Below are positions 4,228 through 6,143 of a stretch of DNA of 6,143 bases, piece by piece. Location of the stretch: assembly GCA_934725735.1 (NCBI GenBank), contig CAKVCP010000127.1, positions 1-6,143 of the forward strand. Reading direction: 5' to 3'. A model generated the notes under the pieces. That model was given only the letters and a program-made list of their open reading frames with translations. It searched no databases and was not told the DNA's origin. Source of the stretch: an uncultured Thermoguttaceae bacterium. Its GTDB lineage: Bacteria > Planctomycetota > Planctomycetia > Pirellulales > Thermoguttaceae. The position numbers were made by a program, and so were the translations under genes. Within the stretch, counting starts at the first letter, position 1, and every line of letters begins with the position of its first letter.

Positions 4228-5679
4228 TTAAAGGGGCGCCCCCGCGAAATTGGAAGACGCGTTTTGACTTGAAGGATAGAAATAATCCCGCAATCGTCCT
4301 CGAAGCAGGAACGTTTTCATCCGCGTTTCAAGCGCGTTACGGGTATGATAACGTTCTTTGACCTTATTCTCCATCTCTTCCATCGGGCCGTCTAAATCTT
4401 GACGCGTGAAACCTTCGAAGAGGGCGTTCTCATCGACTGAGGGCTCCCGAGTCGGCGCGACAACGGGGGGCGCCGCGATCTTCTCAGGCGCAGGACGCGC
4501 GTCGGCAACCCTGCGCGGGGAGATCGCCGCGAATTGAGGCGCGGGCTCGTTCCCGATCCGCGTCGGCGTCCACGCGTACCCCGCCGTCTCGTACACGCGT
4601 TTGACCCCGTAACCGATCGTCTGCCACGCCTTGCGCTTCCCCGCGCGACCATTCGTGCGTTCGAAAAGCGTCCGTTCGTCGACCGCGTCGCGACATAGCC
4701 CGAGCGCCGACGCCTCGCTGAAGCCCGCGAGCTTCAAGACCGCCGCCGCGACAAGCCGATCGACAAGCTCGGGATTGAGCTCCCGTTCCCAAATCTTCGC
4801 CACGACCTTGGCGCGAAACGCCGCGATTTTCGGCTCCTGAAAGTTCACGCGTTGCAGAACGCTTTCCGCTGTCGGTCGCGCGTCCTTCTCTCCGCGCTCT
4901 TTCTTCGAAGACGGCTGACGCGCCTCAACCGACGCGTCGACGATTTCTGGCGCTTTAACTCCTTCCAAAAGATTCTTCCCCGCATGGTTGTTTATTTGTT
5001 TATTTATTTTAAATAAATTTTCTTTATTACGCGCGCGCGCATGAAGACCGTTTTCGTTCCCGTTTTCGTTCCCATTTTCGTTCCCATTTTCGTTCCCATT
5101 TTCGTTCCCATTTTCGTTCCCATTTTCGTTCCCATTTTCGTTCCCGTTTTCGTTCCCGTTTTTCCCCGAACCGATCCCCGACGCGTCGCGCAGATAGACG
5201 TCAAATTCTTCGCCGCGCACGTCGCGTTCGATCAGCCCGGCGTCTTCGAGTTCGTCGAGTCGCGCGCGGACGACTCGCGCCGTAAAGGCGGAGTCGCGGC
5301 TCGTCTTGAGTCCGCTGCGATTCATGCCCTTGGCGATCGTTTCAAATCCAACGTCGCGGAGCGTCTGCGCAGACGCGTTTCTTTTCATCCAACTAAACAA
5401 GAGCGCGGCGTCGCGCGATTTAACTCGACGTAAAACTTCGTACATTTCGCTTATCCAATGAACGAGAGACTCCCCTGAAAGAAAACCGGGGGGATTGAAT
5501 GAAAATCGATACCAGTTCGCGGCGAGCCCGTCGTGGGCGGAATTTGCCGCGTCTATTAGAAGAATCGCCGCGACTTTCGGATTTATGCTAAAAATTTCCA
5601 GAAAACTCAAATTTTCATTTTGGACATGGAGAGAGCGTCGACGACGTTTCCGATTCTTGCGTACGCGTCGTTTTCTCAC
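4228..5679 (-). CDS. Replication-initiator-like protein with internal NENG repeats, 483 aa
   Basis: The frame opens with GTG 5679 after an in-frame TAG; the site has only a weak GGA upstream and the first 20 residues are almost all basic, so the true start may lie further in (TTG 5610 is an option). Residues ~100-165 (QTLRDVGFETIAKGMNRSGL, then ARVVRARLDELEDAGLIERD) look like a winged helix-turn-helix. Residues 176-211 are nine NENG repeats. Residues ~272-374 form a second helical domain ending in RKAWQTIGYGVKRVYETAGYAWTPTR. A Pro/Ala-rich linker (375-412) and a charged tail follow. The two-domain layout with a flexible linker suits a phage or plasmid replication initiator or primosomal protein, but no diagnostic catalytic motif is visible. 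GC content is high outside a sharp AT-rich stretch at 4984-5030. Confidence 0.75.
   Translation of the reverse strand: MRKRRVRKNRKRRRRSLHVQNENLSFLEIFSINPKVAAILLIDAANSAHDGLAANWYRFSFNPPGFLSGESLVHWISEMYEVLRRVKSRDAALLFSWMKRNASAQTLRDVGFETIAKGMNRSGLKTSRDSAFTARVVRARLDELEDAGLIERDVRGEEFDVYLRDASGIGSGKNGNENGNENGNENGNENGNENGNENGNENGNENGNENGLHARARNKENLFKINKQINNHAGKNLLEGVKAPEIVDASVEARQPSSKKERGEKDARPTAESVLQRVNFQEPKIAAFRAKVVAKIWERELNPELVDRLVAAAVLKLAGFSEASALGLCRDAVDERTLFERTNGRAGKRKAWQTIGYGVKRVYETAGYAWTPTRIGNEPAPQFAAISPRRVADARPAPEKIAAPPVVAPTREPSVDENALFEGFTRQDLDGPMEEMENKVKERYHTRNALETRMKTFLLRGRLRDYFYPSSQNASSNFAGAPL
4984..5157. other. Candidate internal replication origin
   Basis: Inside the gene, in coding order, are the winged helix, the 12-bp direct repeats (possible iterons), a short alternating CG run (5029-5040), then an AT-rich tract (4984-5030) built of TTTATT-like words. 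The same order, iterons then an AT-rich unwinding tract inside the initiator gene, is known from the phage lambda O gene. This is an inference by analogy; no DnaA box was seen. Confidence 0.25.
5050..5157 (-). repeat. Nine 12-bp direct repeats
   Basis: On the plus strand the unit is RTTTTCGTTCCC, with R = G in units 1, 2 and 9 and A in units 3-8, repeated nine times without gaps; a tenth partial unit follows to 5169. In the coding direction each unit is one NENG. The units at the edges share the G variant, as expected if the array grew by duplicating central units. The period of 12 bp keeps the reading frame whatever the copy number. Confidence 0.95.
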
Positions 5680-6139
5680 GTTCCATCCGGAACGCTATAA
5701 TTACTGAACGCGCCTCAATATTTCCAGCCGCGATATCAAGATTGTCGCGAATTCTTCTTAATTCCTTCGCCGATTGTTTGGCGGCTTTGTCCGTTTGTCC
5801 TACCAACTCGCCCATCGCATTATAAACATTGCCAAGCTCGTCCGCATACATGCCAAGGGCTAATTGTGTTCTAGAAAGTCCTTCGGTAAAGCCCCCTTGA
5901 AACGTCCGAATATTCCCCAATTCGTCGGTATATTGTCCTAGCTTAATTTGGGCGTTAGATAATCCTTCTACGCATTGCCCTAGACCATTTGTTAAAAGCC
6001 CTTGTTCGTTATAGAAAAGGCCAAGGGCTCTTTGACTCTTCGTCAACGAAGCGTTCAGTTGGTCGACGGATTTAGTAAACTTTATATCGATATCGCTTGT
6101 ATCAACCGTGATCTTTACGCCTGTTGACGTCTGAGCCAT
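5615..6139 (-). CDS. Repeat protein, probably truncated
   Basis: ATG 6139 to TGA 5617-5615, 174 aa; the RBS would lie outside the window. After an N-terminal VKITVDTSDIDIKF segment come three 28-residue repeats, at residues 32-59, 60-87 and 88-115. Their shared pattern is L-x3-Q-x2-LG-xY-x-(D/N)E-x-G, ending in EG. A charged helix (KAAKQSAKELRRIRDNL) follows. The last ~30 residues, from about IEARSVIIAF, look unrelated and overlap the start of the next gene, which suggests the protein was cut and fused to foreign sequence near 5705-5715. GC content is clearly lower than in the neighbouring gene. Helical repeats of this sort occur in phage tail-type proteins, but I cannot assign a function. 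Confidence 0.65.
   Translation of the reverse strand: MAQTSTGVKITVDTSDIDIKFTKSVDQLNASLTKSQRALGLFYNEQGLLTNGLGQCVEGLSNAQIKLGQYTDELGNIRTFQGGFTEGLSRTQLALGMYADELGNVYNAMGELVGQTDKAAKQSAKELRRIRDNLDIAAGNIEARSVIIAFRMEREKTTRTQESETSSTLSPCPK
5795..6046 (-). repeat. Three 84-bp coding repeats (28 aa each)
   Basis: The DNA units are strongly diverged, and the similarity is clearest in the protein: LGLFYNEQG, LGQYTDELGN and LGMYADELGN start the matching parts. This is an old duplication under protein-level selection. Confidence 0.8.
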
Positions 6140-6143
6140 TCTA

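Noticed and set aside
5050..5157. CRISPR array
   Set aside because: The 12-bp units are contiguous with no spacers, and no cas genes are nearby.
5041..5433. Plus-strand frame with FVPI/FVPV repeats
   Set aside because: Antisense reading of the NENG repeat array; any frame through a 12-bp repeat looks periodic.
5673..5701. Plus-strand promoter with TATAAT at 5696-5701
   Set aside because: The -35 (TTCTCA) is weak, no plus-strand gene follows, and both genes here run the other way.

Overview
Bacterial DNA, GC-rich with frequent CGCG-type words, and almost all recognisable coding sequence on the minus strand. I cannot fix the organism. A TerB-like/BRCT protein and a possible remnant of a formylglycine-generating-enzyme (SUMF1) domain would suit Planctomycetota, but that is a guess. 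The window reads as a decaying accessory region: one well-preserved gene (TerB-like + BRCT), three further minus-strand reading frames, and many broken, duplicated or inverted fragments.

Layout, left to right. (1) 1-601: a minus-strand gene that runs off the left edge, product unknown. (2) 668-792: a short piece resembling the C-terminal end of a SUMF1 domain. (3) 793-984: a ~190 bp element (minus orientation). (4) 985-1312: a frameshifted fragment of a BRCT-gene paralogue. (5) 1521-2396: the intact BRCT gene, 291 aa, with its own -10 box and Shine-Dalgarno. (6) 2486-2731: a poorly supported open frame, with a strong plus-strand promoter at 2688-2715. (7) 2747-2928: the second, inverted copy of the ~190 bp element, starting with a textbook terminator. 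(8) 2944-3118: the other half of the broken BRCT paralogue, on the plus strand. (9) about 3109-4215: four degenerate tandem units (three of ~283 bp or less, one of ~350 bp), each read on the minus strand as a protein C-terminal tail, a stop, hairpins and a terminator. (10) 4228-5679: a 483-aa protein with a winged-helix-like N-terminal half, nine NENG repeats encoded by 12-bp direct repeats, and a second domain; it resembles a replication initiator. (11) 5615-6139: a protein with three 28-aa repeats, probably cut short and overlapping the start of the replication-like gene.

The main result is that items 3, 4, 7 and 8 form one history. The paralogue pieces at 985-1312 and 2944-3118 carry abutting parts of the same protein (residues ~60-184 and 185 to the end of the intact gene). 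Each piece is joined to one of two inverted copies of the same element. Inverting the segment between the elements puts the two halves on one strand, in order, with a single element between them. So a tandem partial duplicate of the BRCT gene was split by a ~190 bp insertion and then rearranged by inversion. Both halves also carry deletions exactly between short direct repeats that can still be seen in the intact gene.

No complete known system (CRISPR, restriction, toxin-antitoxin, secretion) is visible. The most interesting leads are the inversion, the terminator-bearing tandem units with compensated hairpins, and the 12-bp repeat plus AT-rich tract inside the replication-like gene, which recalls the origin within the phage lambda O gene.
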